Below, piece by piece: positions 10,536 through 21,350 of a stretch of 64,000 bases of DNA (positions are counted from its first letter, which is position 1; every line of letters begins with the position of its first letter). The translations under genes were made by a program, and so were the position numbers. The notes under the pieces were generated by a model. That model made no database searches. It saw only the letters and a program-made list of their open reading frames with translations, and was not told the DNA's origin. The stretch comes from JAFDBW01 sp963825575 (GTDB taxonomy: Bacteria; Desulfobacterota; Desulfuromonadia; Desulfuromonadales; BM103): positions 1-64,000 of the forward strand of contig CAWGUB010000035.1 of the NCBI GenBank assembly GCA_963825575.1, given 5' to 3'.

Positions 10536-10629
10536 GGCTCGGGTCTTCTGGGCCCGCCCTGACTGACCCGGCGGATGGTCCCCCCGGAAGGTGCCGCAAA
10601 GCGGGTAGAATGCTGGGCTTCGGGGAAAC

Positions 10630-12197
<1,568 letters not shown>

Positions 12198-12348
12198 GCC
12201 CGACCTTCGTGGTGCTGCCCGGGAACAGGATCGACCTGGGCGCTTCGAGTATGCTTGCCAGGTTCAGGGGGCTTCTCGCCGGTCCGATCGCCCTGATCTC
12301 GGACTCTCGTCCATTCACATCACACCAGGCCGCAAGGAGAGCCTTACC

Positions 12349-12648
12349 ATGAAGACCTACCGCGTCGCTGTCCTGCCCGGGGACGGAACCGGCCCCGAGG
12401 TCGTCGTCGAGGCCGAGAAGGCGCTGGACGCCGCCGCCAGCCGATTCGGGTTCAAGCTGGACAAGACCGCGTACGACCTGGGAGGCGAGCGCTACAAGAA
12501 GACCGGCGAGACCCTGCCGGACAGCGTGCTCGAGGAGCTGCGCAGCTTCGACGCCATCCTGCTCGGTGCCATCGGGCACCCGGACGTCAAGCCGGGGATC
12601 CTCGAGAAGGGGATCCTGCTGAGGGCCCGCTTCGAGCTGGACCAGTAT
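12349..12648 (+). CDS. leuB: 3-isopropylmalate dehydrogenase, N-terminal fragment cut at the junction
   Basis: Begins at ATG 12349 after AAGGAG and matches LeuB through AVLPGDGTGPEV, LLGAIGHPDVKPGILEKG and RFELDQY. It oxidises 3-isopropylmalate in leucine synthesis. Family proteins are about 350 residues, but only ~100 are present. At 12,646-12,650 the sequence passes, without any gap, into the complement of an frdA gene. The frame runs on as non-LeuB sequence to 13047. This is a truncated gene, not a functional variant. Confidence 0.85.
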
Positions 12649-12652
12649 CACC
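12640..12652. other. Junction between two unrelated sequences
   Basis: Left of this point the plus strand encodes LeuB (FELDQ), with high G+C and frequent frameshifts. Right of it the minus strand encodes FrdA/SdhA (QIKAGTV), with moderate G+C and intact reading frames. Both genes lose about two thirds of their length at the same base. The few shared bases (around CAGTAT) are compatible with a short-overlap misassembly. No transposon end, att site or tRNA is visible at the join. Confidence 0.8.
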
Positions 12653-13197
12653 GTGCCGGCCTTGATCTGGCGGGAGAGCGCCGAGTAGGCGCCGAGCAGC
12701 AGCTGCTGACCGGTCTGACCTCGGGCGTAGAAAGTACGGGAGACCTGGGCGCCGCCGAAAGAGCGGTTGTCCAGGTAACCGGCGTAATCGCGGGCGAAAG
12801 GCACGCCCTGGGCGACACACTGGTCAATGATGTTGTTCGACACCTGGGCCAGGCGCCAGACGTCCGCTTCACGGGCGCGGAAGTCGCCGCCCTTGATGGT
12901 GTCGTAGAACAGGCGGTAGACCGAGTCACCGTCGTTCGGATAGTTCTTGGCAGCATTGATGCCGCCCTGCGCTGCGATCGAATGAGCGCGGCGAGCGCTG
13001 TCCTGGTAGCAGAAAGCTTCGACATTGTAGCCAAGCTCACCCAGTGAAGCTGCTGCGGCACCACCGGCAAGGCCGGTTCCGACGCAGAGGATTTTGTATT
13101 TACGTTTATTGGCAGGATTCACCAGCTTCGACTCGAAGCGATGACGATCCCATGAAGTTTCAATTGGTCCGGTAGGACATTTGCCGTCTAGTATCAT
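12647..13197 (-). CDS. frdA: Succinate dehydrogenase/fumarate reductase flavoprotein, N-terminal fragment
   Basis: About 184 residues of the FAD subunit are present: ILCVGTGLAGGAAAASLGELGY (nucleotide binding), SARRAHSIAAQGGINAAKNY (flavin His attachment region) and QGVPFARDYAGYLDNRSFGG. It interconverts succinate and fumarate on the inner face of the membrane. It starts at ATG 13197 after an AGGGGG site, 10 bases downstream of the cytochrome b gene. The C-terminal two thirds is lost at the junction. The sequence is of the Wolinella/Geobacter type, where the same enzyme can serve both directions. An frdB gene would be expected beyond the true 3' end. Confidence 0.9.
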
Positions 13198-13207
13198 TGT
13201 CGACCCC

Positions 13208-13876
13208 CTATATCTTTACGATGCCGATGACGATCAGCAGCGGAATTGAGATGTAGCCCAGAAGGAGGACAACAGCAACCAGCTTGCTGAGCAGTCCCAT
13301 GACCGGAAGTGATTTGTCATTGCTCAGGCCAATAGTCTGGAAAAAACTCTGGAAGCCATGGCCAACATGCAGGAACAGGAAACCCATCGCGATAACATAG
13401 GCCGCCACCGGCAGTGCGCTCTGGAAGCCCTTGACCACCATGGTGTAGACGTTCACCATGTGGGTCGCTTCATTCATCTCGTAGACACCCATGCCAGGCA
13501 CCTGGACGGTGAAGTGGAGCAGGTGGTAGATGACGAACGCCAGCAAGATCAGCCCCGAGATGACCATGGTTTCGGCGCCGAAACCGGTCTTCAGGCGCTT
13601 GACCTGGACGTTGCTTTCAGGAGTGGCCGCCCTGTTTTCCAAGGTCAACTGGATCCCGAAAAAGATGTGAATGGCAAAAGCCGCCAGCATAACGAGCCGG
13701 AAGACCCAGACGAATGGTCCGAGACTGTGCAGCTTCTGCGCGTAAGCGTTGATTGCGTCAGCACCGAAAAACAGGGACGAGTTGCCCAGCAGGTGCACAC
13801 AAACAAACGAGACCAACACGATGCCGGTAACGGCCATGATGATCTTTCTGCCCACAGAACTTTGCGTCAGTTGCAT
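13208..13876 (-). CDS. frdC: Succinate dehydrogenase/fumarate reductase cytochrome b subunit
   Basis: 222 residues with five hydrophobic helices and conserved His residues (SFVCVHLLGN, AFAIHIFFG, VIYHLLHFT, HVGHGFQS) that ligate two b hemes. It anchors the enzyme and exchanges electrons with menaquinone. It is of the single-polypeptide diheme type found in epsilon- and delta-proteobacteria. First gene of the operon; ATG 13876 follows AAGGGA. The palindrome at 14107-14128 lies upstream. Confidence 0.9.
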   Translation of the reverse strand: MQLTQSSVGRKIIMAVTGIVLVSFVCVHLLGNSSLFFGADAINAYAQKLHSLGPFVWVFRLVMLAAFAIHIFFGIQLTLENRAATPESNVQVKRLKTGFGAETMVISGLILLAFVIYHLLHFTVQVPGMGVYEMNEATHMVNVYTMVVKGFQSALPVAAYVIAMGFLFLHVGHGFQSFFQTIGLSNDKSLPVMGLLSKLVAVVLLLGYISIPLLIVIGIVKI

Positions 13877-14106
13877 GATTTTGATCCCTTACTCAAATGT
13901 GTTGTGATAAAAACCCGAAATGGAGACCTGTTCAAGAACCGGCCGAAACCGCCACGACAGACCAAAGCGAGACGATACACCCCGCACGAACTATCGAGGA
14001 GGTCCTCGCCAACGACTTGACAAACCCATATTGATATCCCTTGTCACCTTGCGACGGCCCGAGTGTGCCTCTCTCTCCCAACCCGGCGCACATAACACTG
14101 CATACT

Positions 14107-14128
14107 GTATACAAAGACCTTCGTATAC
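14107..14128. promoter_or_regulatory. 22-bp near-palindrome with GTATAC ends upstream of frdCA
   Basis: Two GTATAC hexamers (14107-14112 and 14123-14128) bound an inverted repeat that matches at 9 of 11 positions per arm. It is about 230 bases upstream of frdC and about 300 bases upstream (by transcription) of nothing else, since rdgB converges away from it. Its size and symmetry suit a dimeric repressor or activator. In Geobacter the central-metabolism repressor HgtR controls such genes, but I cannot confirm its motif from memory. The rest of 13877-14207 is AT-rich with no gene. Confidence 0.4.
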
Positions 14129-14207
14129 TAAACACCGTTTGAAAAAAAATAAAGTAAAATTTTCCAAGAAAACGGCTTTCTGGATTTTTTCGAAAGAATG
14201 ATCGAAC

Positions 14208-14804
14208 TTACGCTGGTAGGGCCGTCAGGAATTCGACGAGTTGACGGAGTGCCTGGCCACGATGACTGATCTGGTTCTTGGTGTCGACAGGCAGTTCCGC
14301 CATGGTACAGCTATAATCGGGCAGCCAGAAAAGCGGATCGTAACCGAATCCGCCAGCACCCTGCCCCTGCTCAAGGATCAGGCCATCGACCCTGCCTTCA
14401 AAAAGACGCGGCGACTGTCCCGGCAGGCACATGGCCATGACGCAGCAGAACGATGCCTGCCGCTGATTTCCCGGAACACTGGCCATTTCATCGAGAAGCT
14501 TGCGATTGTTGCTTTGATCATCGGCATCGGCACCAGAGAAACGCGCCGAATGCACGCCCGGACGGCCCTGCAACGCATCGACAACCAGGCCGGAATCGTC
14601 AGCCAGGCATGGCAGACCCGTAAACTGTGCAATCGCTTCCGCTTTTTTTATGGCATTCTCCGCAAAGCTGTCGCCATCCTCCACAACATCCGGAGCATCG
14701 GGAAAACCTTCAAGGCCCAGGAGACTGAATCCCTGAGACTCAAGCAGGCGACGGATCTCCTTGAGCTTGCCCGCATTCCGGGTCGCCACAACCAGCTCCA
14801 TCAT
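14208..14804 (-). CDS. rdgB: Non-canonical purine NTP pyrophosphatase (RdgB/HAM1)
   Basis: 198 residues. Hydrolyses dITP, ITP and XTP to the monophosphates, keeping deaminated bases out of DNA. The family signatures VVATRNAGKLKEI, GDSFAENAIKKAEA, LADDSGLVVDAL and GFGYDPLFW are present, with length normal. Two adjacent ATGs (14804 and 14801) are possible starts; the second gives the usual MELVVATRN. It begins two bases after the rph stop, so the genes are translationally linked, as often seen for rph-rdgB. Confidence 0.93.
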   Translation of the reverse strand: MMELVVATRNAGKLKEIRRLLESQGFSLLGLEGFPDAPDVVEDGDSFAENAIKKAEAIAQFTGLPCLADDSGLVVDALQGRPGVHSARFSGADADDQSNNRKLLDEMASVPGNQRQASFCCVMAMCLPGQSPRLFEGRVDGLILEQGQGAGGFGYDPLFWLPDYSCTMAELPVDTKNQISHRGQALRQLVEFLTALPA

Positions 14805-14806
14805 GA

Positions 14807-15538
14807 CTAGCTTCTGGCTTCGTTCTGCAGATGGGTCAATTCTCGACAGCCTTCTTCAGCCAGAGCTCTGAGAGCATCGAGCTCAGCATGACTGAAAGGC
14901 TCTTGCTCTGCGGTGCCCTGCACTTCGACAAACCTGCCGTCGCCGGTCATGACAAAGTTCATGTCCACGCTGGCCCCAGAGTCCTCGAGATAGTCGAGAT
15001 CGAGCACCGCCTGGCCATCGACAATACCGCAACTGATTGCGGCGACGCTGTCCATGAGCGGTGATTTCTGGAGGACTTTGTCAGCGAGCAACTTGTCTAC
15101 AGCATCAGCAAGTGCGATCCACGAACCGGTAATTGCAGCGGTCCGGGTGCCGCCATCAGCTTGCAGCACATCACAGTCGACGACAATAGTGCGTTCGCCA
15201 AGGAGTTCAAAATCGACAATCGCTCGCAGCGCCCGACCGATCAGACGCTGGATCTCCATGGTGCGGCCACCGAGCTTGCCGCGGGCAGCTTCTCGCGTCG
15301 AACGCGTATGGGTTGCACGGGGCAGCATGCTGTATTCGGCAGTCACCCAGCCACGCCCCTCTCCACGCATGAAGGAAGGGACTTTTCCTTCAACAGTCGC
15401 ATTGCACAGCACCCGGGTTTCGCCAAAGCAGATCAGCACGGAGCCTTCGGCATAGCGAGTAAATCCCCTCTCCACTTTGAACGAACGAAGTTGGTTTGGT
15501 GCGCGGCCATCATGACGGGATCGAAAGGATGAACTCAT
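14807..15538 (-). CDS. rph: Ribonuclease PH
   Basis: 243 residues. A phosphorolytic 3'-5' exoribonuclease that trims tRNA 3' ends. It has RPSLRSFKVERGFT-like opening (NQLRSFKVERGFTRYAEGS), GRGWVTAEYSMLPRATHTR, GRTMEIQRLIGRALR and VDCDVLQADGGTRTA. The start ATG overlaps the amidase stop (ATGA at 15535-15538) and follows GGAG. Full length for the family. Confidence 0.95.
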   Translation of the reverse strand: MSSSFRSRHDGRAPNQLRSFKVERGFTRYAEGSVLICFGETRVLCNATVEGKVPSFMRGEGRGWVTAEYSMLPRATHTRSTREAARGKLGGRTMEIQRLIGRALRAIVDFELLGERTIVVDCDVLQADGGTRTAAITGSWIALADAVDKLLADKVLQKSPLMDSVAAISCGIVDGQAVLDLDYLEDSGASVDMNFVMTGDGRFVEVQGTAEQEPFSHAELDALRALAEEGCRELTHLQNEARS

Positions 15539-16614
15539 TTTGAGACTCCTGAGAAAGTGTCGAAGAAAGCCTGCAGCCCTTCGAATAGAGCACGGGCAAA
15601 ATCCTGTTGCCGGGCCGGGTCCTGCAATGTGGTCAGATCGATACCATTGGTCAGGCTGCCCATCTCGACCAGGACACGAGGCAAGTCGCCGCGACCGAGA
15701 GGGTAAACCGGCAGTTCCTTGATCTGATGGACAGTAAATCCTTTACGCTTCAACTCCTGGCGAAGAATTTCGGCAAATTTCATGCTGGAGTTCTCCTGGA
15801 TCAAGCCATCGGGAACGTCCCGTTCTGTCTGAGGTTGCACATAAAGGTTGACCCCGGATGCCTCAGGAGAGAAAAATGCCCCGGCGTGCAGCGACAGCAA
15901 CACATCAGCCTGACCTTCGGCAACAATTTCCAGTCGACGTTCCAGATCGAGAGCATAATCGCCATCGCGCGTCATGACGACAGGCGCGTCCTGATGCATC
16001 TTGAGGAGCTTTTCCAGTCGCTGGCCGACCGCCAGGGAGAGGTCTTTCTCCTTGCTGCCGTCAGAACCGAGCGAACCTGAATCTTCACCGCCGTGTGCGG
16101 GGTCAATCGAAACAACCCACTTGCTACCATCGGCAACCGGCGCTTTTTTGCGCAACAGGAAGGCGAACAACCGGTCGAGCGGGTCTTCGCCGCCGGTCGG
16201 TGCAGGCGGGTTGTGATTACGGTAATAGATCGGCTCGGTCAGCAACGGGGCCAGCTGGCTGAGAAGGAAAACTTCTGAGACACGCAGTTTGCCGTCGATA
16301 AAGCGCGGCCGGTGGCTGATCGGGATGAAGTTATCGGAGATTTTCAGGAATTGACTGCCCGGAGAAATAATCGCCCGGCCGTGCGGCGTGCGGATTACGT
16401 AGACATGGGCGACTGAATCCCATGCGCCTTCCAGTTCAAGCGCGTTCAGGACATCATCGATAGAAATAAAAGCCGTCCCTTCACGCAGGTAAACATCTTC
16501 GACGATCAGCGGCTCTTGACCGGGGCGCCCGATTTCGACCAGTGCAGCGGCGCAAGGAGCGAAGACCAGTAGCAAAAGGATGAGACTGAAGAGATGGATA
16601 GCTAAGCGGGGCAT
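15535..16614 (-). CDS. N-acetylmuramoyl-L-alanine amidase (AmiC type)
   Basis: Start at ATG 16614 gives a clean signal peptide (MPRLAIHLFSLILLLLVFAP) and 359 residues; longer starts add a non-signal tail. The N-terminal ~140 residues resemble a copper-amine-oxidase-N/AMIN-like region. The C-terminal Amidase_3 domain has the zinc ligands in DPAHGGEDSG, the Glu after KEKDLSLAVG, and LLSLHAGA, with a terminal VEMGSLTN. It cleaves the amide between muramic acid and the stem peptide in the periplasm, during division or envelope remodelling. Coupled to rph by ATGA. Confidence 0.88.
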   Translation of the reverse strand: MPRLAIHLFSLILLLLVFAPCAAALVEIGRPGQEPLIVEDVYLREGTAFISIDDVLNALELEGAWDSVAHVYVIRTPHGRAIISPGSQFLKISDNFIPISHRPRFIDGKLRVSEVFLLSQLAPLLTEPIYYRNHNPPAPTGGEDPLDRLFAFLLRKKAPVADGSKWVVSIDPAHGGEDSGSLGSDGSKEKDLSLAVGQRLEKLLKMHQDAPVVMTRDGDYALDLERRLEIVAEGQADVLLSLHAGAFFSPEASGVNLYVQPQTERDVPDGLIQENSSMKFAEILRQELKRKGFTVHQIKELPVYPLGRGDLPRVLVEMGSLTNGIDLTTLQDPARQQDFARALFEGLQAFFDTFSGVSK

Positions 16615-16671
16615 GGCGCGTTTTATACTCCAGATGGGTGGGACTGTCAACGCGGACCTGTCGACTGGCAC

Positions 16672-17721
16672 CTAACGTTCAACAAGCGGTTGCGGCTCGG
16701 TATGTTCACGCCCCAAGGCAGCCAACAGCCGCCCGGCCAGTTCGTATTCCAGGGCGCCGAGACTGCCCCGCACTGCTTCAAGCGGACGGATCTGTCCACC
16801 GGCCGTCATGCTGTGACCACCGCCGGTACCAAGCCCCTTGATGATCGTCTGCATCAGTGCCCCGGCGTGGGTTTCTTGCTGACTGGTCCGTAAGGAAAGG
16901 ACGCCCTCTTCTTTATAACACCCCAGGCCAAGGACTATTTCGACTCCTTCAACCCTCATCAGGAAGTCGGCAATTTCGGCGACGATCTCCGGGTGATCGA
17001 TGATATAGAGGTTGAAGACCAGGGCATTGCCGTAAATCTTGGCATTCCTGATGCCGGTCTCAAAATACTTGAAGTAGATTCGCGATGATTTCGGCCGGGT
17101 GATCTCGTGCAGGATGCGGTTGTTGCAGAGCGGCATCAGCTTCATATAGGCGTCGCGATCGGATTTGCTCCAGTCGCGGCCCAGGTCTTCAGTCTCTGAC
17201 TTGATGGCATAGAAGAGTATCGTCGCCAGCTTGGTCGCGATCTTCACTTCCTGAGCCTGAAGGTATTCGAAGAGAATACTTGCCGAGGCACCATATTCCG
17301 GTCGCACATCGACCCATCGACAAGAATGGGCCTGCTCCTTGAGCTGGTGATGGTCAATGACCAGGTCGATTCGCCGGTCCGCCGGGTATGAGTTGTTTCC
17401 GGTTTCCGGTTGGGTGTCAACCATGCAGACCGCATTGAACGTGTCCAGGTCAAGTTCGTCTATCGACTTCGACTTGATTTCCAGTTGATTGACCATTACG
17501 AGGTTTTCACGTCGCCCGATTCCACCACCGAACGTAATCGTCGCCTTCTGACCGGTTTTGATCAGAATCAGGTGTTGCAGGGCAAATGATGCGGCGAGGG
17601 CATCAGGATCCGGATGATCATGGGTGACGATCAAGATCGCTCCCTTACCGCGCAACCATTCGATGATCCCGGTCGAGAATTCCTTGGAATGGCTCAGGTT
17701 GCAATCAGTTTTAAGATTCAT
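16672..17721 (-). CDS. DHH-family phosphoesterase (NrnA/RecJ-like)
   Basis: 349 residues with metal-binding motifs VTHDHPDPDALAAS, VDTQPE and the DHH signature VIDHHQ, then a DHHA1 domain ending GTGGGHSMTAGG. Relatives degrade oligoribonucleotides (nanoRNA), pAp or cyclic dinucleotide products. The start overlaps the stop of the upstream TIGR00725 gene (ATGA). About 57 bases separate it from the amidase. The precise substrate is not determined by sequence. Confidence 0.85.
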   Translation of the reverse strand: MNLKTDCNLSHSKEFSTGIIEWLRGKGAILIVTHDHPDPDALAASFALQHLILIKTGQKATITFGGGIGRRENLVMVNQLEIKSKSIDELDLDTFNAVCMVDTQPETGNNSYPADRRIDLVIDHHQLKEQAHSCRWVDVRPEYGASASILFEYLQAQEVKIATKLATILFYAIKSETEDLGRDWSKSDRDAYMKLMPLCNNRILHEITRPKSSRIYFKYFETGIRNAKIYGNALVFNLYIIDHPEIVAEIADFLMRVEGVEIVLGLGCYKEEGVLSLRTSQQETHAGALMQTIIKGLGTGGGHSMTAGGQIRPLEAVRGSLGALEYELAGRLLAALGREHTEPQPLVER

Positions 17722-18230
17722 TTACTCAAACTTTCAAAGGCAATGGAAACGGCGGCTTCCGCTGAATCGGCGGACAGTGTCCCGATAACGGCCTGGGCCC
17801 CCGGCAGGACCACTACCGGCTTGCCGAGTTTGAGCCCTATTGCGGTTTCAGAAAGCGTCCCGTACTCGCCCTCAACCGCTATCAGGGCCTCAGCCGTATG
17901 AGCAATAATCACATTGCGGGCGTGGCCCATATTGGTCGGGACCGCTATGGTGACAAAGGGGTTGGCCAATGCTGCGTCCGGTCCCGGCAGGACACCAACG
18001 ACTTCACCTCCAGCCTCGAACGCACCCCTGGCGGCTGCTTCCATGACCCCGCCGAGCCCGCCGCAAGCCAGGACCGCGCCGCGCCGGGCGATTTCGCGCC
18101 CGATTGCATCGGCCAGAACAAGCCCATCCGGTGAAGGCCGCGAAGCACCGATGACACCAATGATTGTTTTACGTCGGGTTGTCATAAAAGCCAAATTAAA
18201 ATGAGACAAGGATACAACATCAAGGGACAT
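17718..18230 (-). CDS. TIGR00725 family SLOG-domain protein
   Basis: Up to 170 residues; the likelier start is ATG 18185 (MTTRRKTIIGVIGAS), giving 155. It shows the Rossmann-like LOG fold with GGLGGVMEAAARGAFEAGG, VGVLPG, NMGHARNVIIAHTAEALIAVEGEYGTLSE. Relatives include cytokinin-activating LOG proteins and molybdenum-cofactor carriers; function here is unknown. First gene of the TIGR00725-DHH-amidase-rph-rdgB run, overlapping the DHH gene by four bases. Confidence 0.8.
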   Translation of the reverse strand: MSLDVVSLSHFNLAFMTTRRKTIIGVIGASRPSPDGLVLADAIGREIARRGAVLACGGLGGVMEAAARGAFEAGGEVVGVLPGPDAALANPFVTIAVPTNMGHARNVIIAHTAEALIAVEGEYGTLSETAIGLKLGKPVVVLPGAQAVIGTLSADSAEAAVSIAFESLSK

Positions 18231-18300
18231 TAAACCCCATTACGCATGAAAACGCAAAACCTGAACTTTAATAATAAACTCTGCCACAAGCCACAAACCG

Positions 18301-20754
18301 TCACAGCCTCCTGGCATAGCCTTTCAAAAGGAGACTGTTGGTCACGACTGAAACACTGGAAAAAGCCATAGCCAGTCCGGCAAACTCCGGCTTGAGGATG
18401 ATTCCGAAAGCGGGATAAAACAGTCCTGCGGCAATCGGAATGCCAATCACATTGTAGAAAAATGCCCAGAACAGGTTCTGCTTGATTTTGGCAAGGGTTT
18501 TCCGTCCCAGTCGCACACCGCGTTCAACGTCACGGATGTCGCCTTTAACCAGGACGAGGTCGCCGGTCTCCTTGGCAACATCGGTCCCGCTGCCGATCGC
18601 AATACCGATGTCCGCCTGAGCCAGAGCCGGAGCATCGTTGATCCCGTCGCCGACCATGCCGGTGAAACAGCCCCGGGCCTGGTAGCTGCGCACTACACTC
18701 TGCTTGTCGCCGGGAAGCACTTCGGCCTCAACCTCTTCAATTCCCAGTTGCCGGGCAACCGTGTCGGCCACAGCCCGACGGTCACCAGTGATCATGATCG
18801 TTTTCAAACCCAGCTGCTGCAAGCGGGCAATCGTATCGGCAGCACCATCCTTGAGGGTGTCGGCAAGTGTCAAAGCGCCGATGATTACGCCATCCACGGC
18901 GACGTAGATGACCGACTCGCCGCTATCGGACCGGCCGCTGAGGAGGGTGTCAATATTGTCGGCGGTTATCTGTTCCCGCTCCATCAGTCGCCGGTTCCCG
19001 GCGAGGACAACGCTGCCACCGCTTTTACTTTTCAACCCAAGCCCGCCGATTTCCGCGACATCCTGGCAAGGGATGTAATCAACATCATTGTCTCCGGCGA
19101 AGCGCACGACAGCACGAGCGAGGGGGTGACTGCTGGCCGACTCCACTTCTGCCGCATGCCTGATCAAGACATGTCTGTCGACACCCTCTGCGCAGATCAC
19201 ATCCGTGACGGAGAATTCACCCCGCGTCAAGGTCCCGGTCTTGTCCAGCAGCAACACCTGCAGACGGGAAATGTTCTCAAGGGCAGACGCCTTTTTAAAA
19301 AGGATTCCGGCCGAAAGCCCGATCGAACTGCCGACCATTATAGCAGTCGGCGTCGCGAGGCCCAGAGCGCAAGGGCATGCAATCACCAGCACGGCAATCG
19401 CCATTTTGAACGCAAACAGGAAGTCTGCGCCGGCAAGAGCGTACCAGGAAACAAAGGTTGCCAACGCGACCGCGATCACTGCAGGCACGAACCAGTTGGA
19501 AACCCTGTCGGCCAGGCGCTGGATCGGTGCCTTGTCGCTCTGGGCGTCCTCAACCATTCGGACAATCTGTGCCAGCACCGTTTCACTGCCTACCCGGGTC
19601 GCCTCGATGACCAGCCGACTGCTGGTATTGATCGTCGCCCCGGTGACTTCATCGCCTGGCTTCTTGTCAACAGGCAGCGATTCCCCCGTCACCAGCGATT
19701 CGTCAACAGCGGAGAGTCCCTCGACGACAACACCGTCCACCGGGATTTTCTGTCCGGGACGGACCACCACCCGGTCACCGACCCGCACACGGTCCGCCGG
19801 AACGTCCTCTTCTCGGCTATCGACCAGGATCAGTGCACGATCTGCTTGCAGATACAAGAGGGCCTTAAGGGTCTGGCTGGCTTTGCCTTTGGCCCGGGCC
19901 TCAAGCCATTTGCCAAACCGGATGAAGGTGATCAACATTGCGCTTGTTTCGAAAAACACTTCGCCACTCAGGCCATAGACGTGAAAGAGGGCCAGCAGCG
20001 AGTAGCCGTATGCGGCCGTAATCCCCATGGCGACAAGGACATCCATGTTGGCCGAGCGGTTTTTCAGGGATTTCCAAGCGCTGCGGTAGAAGGTCAATCC
20101 GGCAGTGAACTGGGCAACCGTCGACAGGATGCAGATCAGATAGATGGTTGATGAGCCAATTGGTTCAAACCACATTAACGGCATAATCGGCAAAGCCAGA
20201 CATGCGGCAAAAATCATCCAGTAAAACTGCCGCCGGCCTTCACTTTCGTCCCGTTCATCTTCTGCTGTAGCCCGGTAGCCAAGATCATCAACCTTTGCAA
20301 TCAGATCAGACCGCTTTACCAGGGCGGGATCGTGGACAACGGAGAGTTTTTCTCCAGCAAAGTTGACTGTCGCTGAGGCAACCCCGGGCACTTTGGCGAT
20401 ACCCTTTTCGATGGTTTGGGCGCAGTTGGCACATGTCATCCCGCTTATGGCAAAGACACTGGTTTCCATTTCTGCATTTTCCACGGAGCCACATTCAACA
20501 GTCGAATCAACCGTCTCAGACATACCATCGGCGACAGGCATGACGATCTGAAACCCGGCCTTTACGACGACGTCAAGGAGCTGGTCGCGAGCTGGCCCGG
20601 GATCTGTGACAGTGATTCTCCCGAGCTGTTCCGGCAAAGAAACATTCACCTCGAGAACGCCGTCAATCTCCTGTAGCGCAGCAGTCACCTTGGCAACACA
20701 TTTTTGACAGCTCATGCCGTATACGGGAACCGTTATTTGAGTCTTTATTGGCAT
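18301..20754 (-). CDS. copA: Copper-exporting P1B-type ATPase
   Basis: 817 residues. Two N-terminal heavy-metal-binding domains have CxxC sites at residues 16-19 (CQKC) and 108-111 (CANC). Eight membrane helices follow, with the CPC motif in VLVIACPCALGLATPT, the actuator loop TGES, the phosphorylation site DKTGTLT and the hinge GDGINDAPALAQAD. It pumps Cu(I) out of the cytoplasm. ATG 20754 follows GGAGA. It stands alone here; a second copper ATPase (ccoI at 40,198) serves oxidase assembly, so this one is probably for detoxification. Confidence 0.93.
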   Translation of the reverse strand: MPIKTQITVPVYGMSCQKCVAKVTAALQEIDGVLEVNVSLPEQLGRITVTDPGPARDQLLDVVVKAGFQIVMPVADGMSETVDSTVECGSVENAEMETSVFAISGMTCANCAQTIEKGIAKVPGVASATVNFAGEKLSVVHDPALVKRSDLIAKVDDLGYRATAEDERDESEGRRQFYWMIFAACLALPIMPLMWFEPIGSSTIYLICILSTVAQFTAGLTFYRSAWKSLKNRSANMDVLVAMGITAAYGYSLLALFHVYGLSGEVFFETSAMLITFIRFGKWLEARAKGKASQTLKALLYLQADRALILVDSREEDVPADRVRVGDRVVVRPGQKIPVDGVVVEGLSAVDESLVTGESLPVDKKPGDEVTGATINTSSRLVIEATRVGSETVLAQIVRMVEDAQSDKAPIQRLADRVSNWFVPAVIAVALATFVSWYALAGADFLFAFKMAIAVLVIACPCALGLATPTAIMVGSSIGLSAGILFKKASALENISRLQVLLLDKTGTLTRGEFSVTDVICAEGVDRHVLIRHAAEVESASSHPLARAVVRFAGDNDVDYIPCQDVAEIGGLGLKSKSGGSVVLAGNRRLMEREQITADNIDTLLSGRSDSGESVIYVAVDGVIIGALTLADTLKDGAADTIARLQQLGLKTIMITGDRRAVADTVARQLGIEEVEAEVLPGDKQSVVRSYQARGCFTGMVGDGINDAPALAQADIGIAIGSGTDVAKETGDLVLVKGDIRDVERGVRLGRKTLAKIKQNLFWAFFYNVIGIPIAAGLFYPAFGIILKPEFAGLAMAFSSVSVVTNSLLLKGYARRL

Positions 20755-20864
20755 CTTAATTATTCTCCGAAAGACCCTCTAAAAAGTTGTATGTTAAAGG
20801 GGCCTGCTTCCCTCAATCGATTCGGTTGGATTGGGCAAGCTACATATTACAGGCTAGCGCGTCG

Positions 20865-21292
20865 TCAAGTCGTGCCTCGCGGCCAGAGCCTGGCCAGCAG
20901 AACAGTCAGGACGCCACCACGCACTCCAGTACTGCCCAGGACACCACCGTCAAGGACCAGGTTGTCGCAATCCCCATCATGACGCCGCACGGCGTGACTT
21001 GCCAGGGGGGCAGGTCCAGAGGTGCCAGAACGGCGATCGCCGCGTAGAGATTGATCAGGGCTGCAGCAATAAAAGCAAAAGCTGCCGCCCCGGGTAGTCC
21101 GAACAGGCCCATAAATGGCGCGCACCAACTGCCCAGTCTGTCGATCAAACCGTAGGTTTTGCATAAATCGACAACGATGTAGAGAGGCAGGACAAACCTG
21201 AGCATCCGGAAAACCGTCCACCAGCCGTCGACCACGCCGGTGCGTAACCGTTCGAGAACCGGTGGGACCTGCTCTTTCTCTGTTATTTCCAC
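20865..21292 (-). CDS. Nucleoside-recognition-domain membrane protein (frameshifted)
   Basis: The frame from ATG 21292 gives VDGWWTVFRMLRFVLPLYIVVDL and ...TPCGVMMGIATTW, then loses similarity and stops at 20906. The neighbouring frame continues with DNLVLDGGVLGSTGVRGGVLTVLLARL to 20865. Related proteins read GLMMGIAHNL in one frame here, so an indel near 20,962-20,970 is inferred. The intact product would be ~142 residues with several helices, similar to SpmA/SpmB or FeoB gate domains. Its transport role is unknown. Either sequencing error or a recent pseudogene. Confidence 0.6.
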
Positions 21293-21350
21293 GTGTTAAT
21301 CGCTTTCAGCGCAGTTGACATATCGACATGTGGCCCCTATAGTGACGCCC

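Noticed and set aside
12349..13047. 232-residue plus-strand frame as a novel LeuB-like fusion protein
   Set aside because: The part after residue ~100 is the complement of frdA; it is a junction artefact.
18748..20151. 467-residue plus-strand frame opposite copA
   Set aside because: Shadow of the copA gene, without motifs or a ribosome site.
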